A stretch of DNA of 64,000 nucleotides, from assembly GCA_034717695.1 (NCBI GenBank), contig JAYELS010000075.1, forward strand, positions 20,600-84,599. Reading direction: 5' to 3'. Positions 62,969-64,000 of the stretch are shown here, in pieces. Source of the stretch: NAT127 sp034717695 (GTDB lineage: Bacteria > Pseudomonadota > Gammaproteobacteria > Pseudomonadales > Porticoccaceae). Under the pieces are notes generated by a model. It saw nothing but the letters and a program-made list of their open reading frames with translations, was not told the origin of the DNA and made no database searches. The position numbers and the translations under genes are program-made. Within the stretch, counting starts at the first letter, position 1. Every line of letters starts with the position of its first letter.

Positions 62969-63877
62969 ATGGGCAAACCCTTCGACGGCGACAGGCAAGA
63001 CCACAGGGGTCTTGAGTCAATATCACATATCGCGTGTCTGACAATCCGGCAGTTACTTGCCTCCGGCGAGTTGGCAAGCAAAAAACTGGAGCGCGACAAT
63101 CGCCTGTTCCTGTTCATCCAGCGTGGTGGCGGTTACGCCCTGGTGGGGAGTGAGCAATACGCCTTGGAGCCCGGTGCCTTCTTGGTGATCCCCGCGAACT
63201 GCCTGTATCAACTGAGACTCGAAGCCGAAACCGATGGCTTTTGTTTCAGCGGCAGTGAACTGTTCCTGCGAACCTGGGTTGCGGAGGCCCTCATATCCAC
63301 CCCGGCGGCATTCTGGCTGACCTGCTGCCACACCGTCGTCCATTACGGTCTGGTGGGCTGCCGATTGCGGTTGGAGCGGGTCTTCGCGGCCATGGCTCTT
63401 GCCGTTAGGCGTTTTGGGTTGGGTTGTGACGCGGCGGTCATCGGCTACATCCTTGTGCTGATTACGGAGAGCAATCTGTCGGAAGCGGCCGACGATGTGA
63501 CCGATATCAGGGCGAATAATTCATCAAGCACTGGATTGCTCAGCCGCTACCAACTGCTGGTGGAGACACATTTTCGCAAGCATCACTCCATTGAACACTA
63601 TTGCCGGGCACTTGGCGTGAATCGGGCTCAGTTGATCGAGGTGTGCAAGCGCATCGCGAAATCAACTCCCCTGGAGCTGGTGCACAGGCGCATGCTCCTT
63701 GAAGCCAAAACGGAGCTGCTCAATTCGTCGAAAACAATCAGTGAAATTGCCCTGGATCTTGGTTTTTCGGATGTCACGTACTTCAGTCATTTTTTCAGGA
63801 AGCACGCCGGATGCAGTCCCTCCGATTTTAGAGCGAGGGATCCAACCCTTTTCGCGGAGCCTTTGGACAATGATTAG
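62969..63877 (+). CDS. AraC-family transcriptional regulator
   Basis: A 302-residue regulator: N-terminal cupin-like ligand domain (about 25-150) with LFLFIQRGGGYALVGSE then PGAFLVIPANCLY, and a C-terminal double helix-turn-helix (about 200-295) ending SEIALDLGFSDVTYFSHFFR with the AraC signature. It is the only regulator gene in the catabolic cluster and likely senses its substrate. Base composition is lower in GC than its neighbours, suggesting recent arrival. ATG at 62969 follows a weak AGCAGG site. Confidence 0.88.
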   Translation: MGKPFDGDRQDHRGLESISHIACLTIRQLLASGELASKKLERDNRLFLFIQRGGGYALVGSEQYALEPGAFLVIPANCLYQLRLEAETDGFCFSGSELFLRTWVAEALISTPAAFWLTCCHTVVHYGLVGCRLRLERVFAAMALAVRRFGLGCDAAVIGYILVLITESNLSEAADDVTDIRANNSSSTGLLSRYQLLVETHFRKHHSIEHYCRALGVNRAQLIEVCKRIAKSTPLELVHRRMLLEAKTELLNSSKTISEIALDLGFSDVTYFSHFFRKHAGCSPSDFRARDPTLFAEPLDND

Positions 63878-63939
63878 GGAAGGTCTGATCAATTGATGCA
63901 TACAGCGATGCAATCATTCAATTCGTCAGGACCTTCTCC
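63878..63939. repeat. Imperfect inverted repeat after the AraC stop
   Basis: Begins immediately after the stop codon. GGAAGGTC-TGA (63878-63888) pairs with TCAGGACCTTC-CC (63926-63939), and inside are AATTGATGCAT and ATGCAATCATTCAATT, so the ends resemble each other in opposite orientation. It may be a terminator, an insertion-sequence end or a small MITE-like element. No transposase is visible before the window ends. Confidence 0.4.
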
Positions 63940-64000
63940 GTTTTCGTTGATTTTCGGCTCCTGTCGAAGCCCTTTTCTCCATCAGGCCGGTCATTCCGGC

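Overview
The window is very GC-rich, densely packed DNA from a Gram-negative bacterium, most likely a gammaproteobacterium that grows on hydrophobic, terpenoid- or steroid-like carbon sources. The pointers are TonB-dependent receptors (four complete, one broken), a YfiR-family periplasmic protein, a bacterial FAN1 nuclease paired with an iron-sulfur helicase, DUF533 and DUF465 proteins, and many acyl-CoA dehydrogenases, CoA ligases, short-chain dehydrogenases, a P450 and phosphotransferase-fold proteins. I cannot name the genus. No rRNA, tRNA, CRISPR array, prophage or complete insertion sequence was seen.

Layout. (1) 1-11423: acyl-CoA catabolism. A tightly coupled plus-strand run (acyl-CoA dehydrogenase, ADP-forming-type CoA ligase, acyl-CoA dehydrogenase, SMP-30 hydrolase, AMP-forming acyl-CoA ligase) ends at a bidirectional terminator facing an enoyl-CoA hydratase. 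A divergent promoter region with two matching palindromes separates the hydratase from a second AMP-forming ligase, followed by a phosphotransferase and a quinone-reductase-type MDR enzyme. (2) 11442-14536: a Tat-exported double SnoaL protein opposite a three-gene membrane cluster resembling norE/norF without norCB. (3) 14671-25149: three TonB-dependent receptors, the last probably a copper receptor, interleaved with two phosphotransferase-fold proteins and a small exported protein made of three cysteine repeats. (4) 25323-30102: two overlapping HD-GYP phosphodiesterase genes. (5) 30155-34152: FAN1 nuclease and PD-(D/E)XK-helicase repair pair. (6) 34166-38828: molybdopterin oxidoreductase, small proteins including a 31-residue lipoprotein-like peptide, a Nudix hydrolase and a DUF533 protein. 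(7) 38917-48921: a minus-strand signalling locus: EAL response regulator, TonB-dependent receptor, YfiR, CHASE8-type hybrid histidine kinase, double-REC HD-GYP and REC-HD-GYP. (8) 49041-53433: housekeeping-like small genes, a kinase-like protein, a P450 and a TonB-receptor remnant. (9) 53818-63877: a catabolic cluster of VOC protein, several SDRs, LLM flavin enzyme, DUF2889 protein, sulfotransferase-fold protein and a progesterone-5beta-reductase-like SDR, closed by an AraC-type regulator and an inverted repeat that may be a mobile-element end.

The two standout themes are a proposed rewired YfiR pathway (outer-membrane receptor, YfiR, CHASE8 histidine kinase, c-di-GMP phosphodiesterases) and a degradative programme for a cyclic, probably terpenoid or steroid-like compound. 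All five predicted c-di-GMP enzymes here are phosphodiesterases; no GGDEF cyclase was seen.
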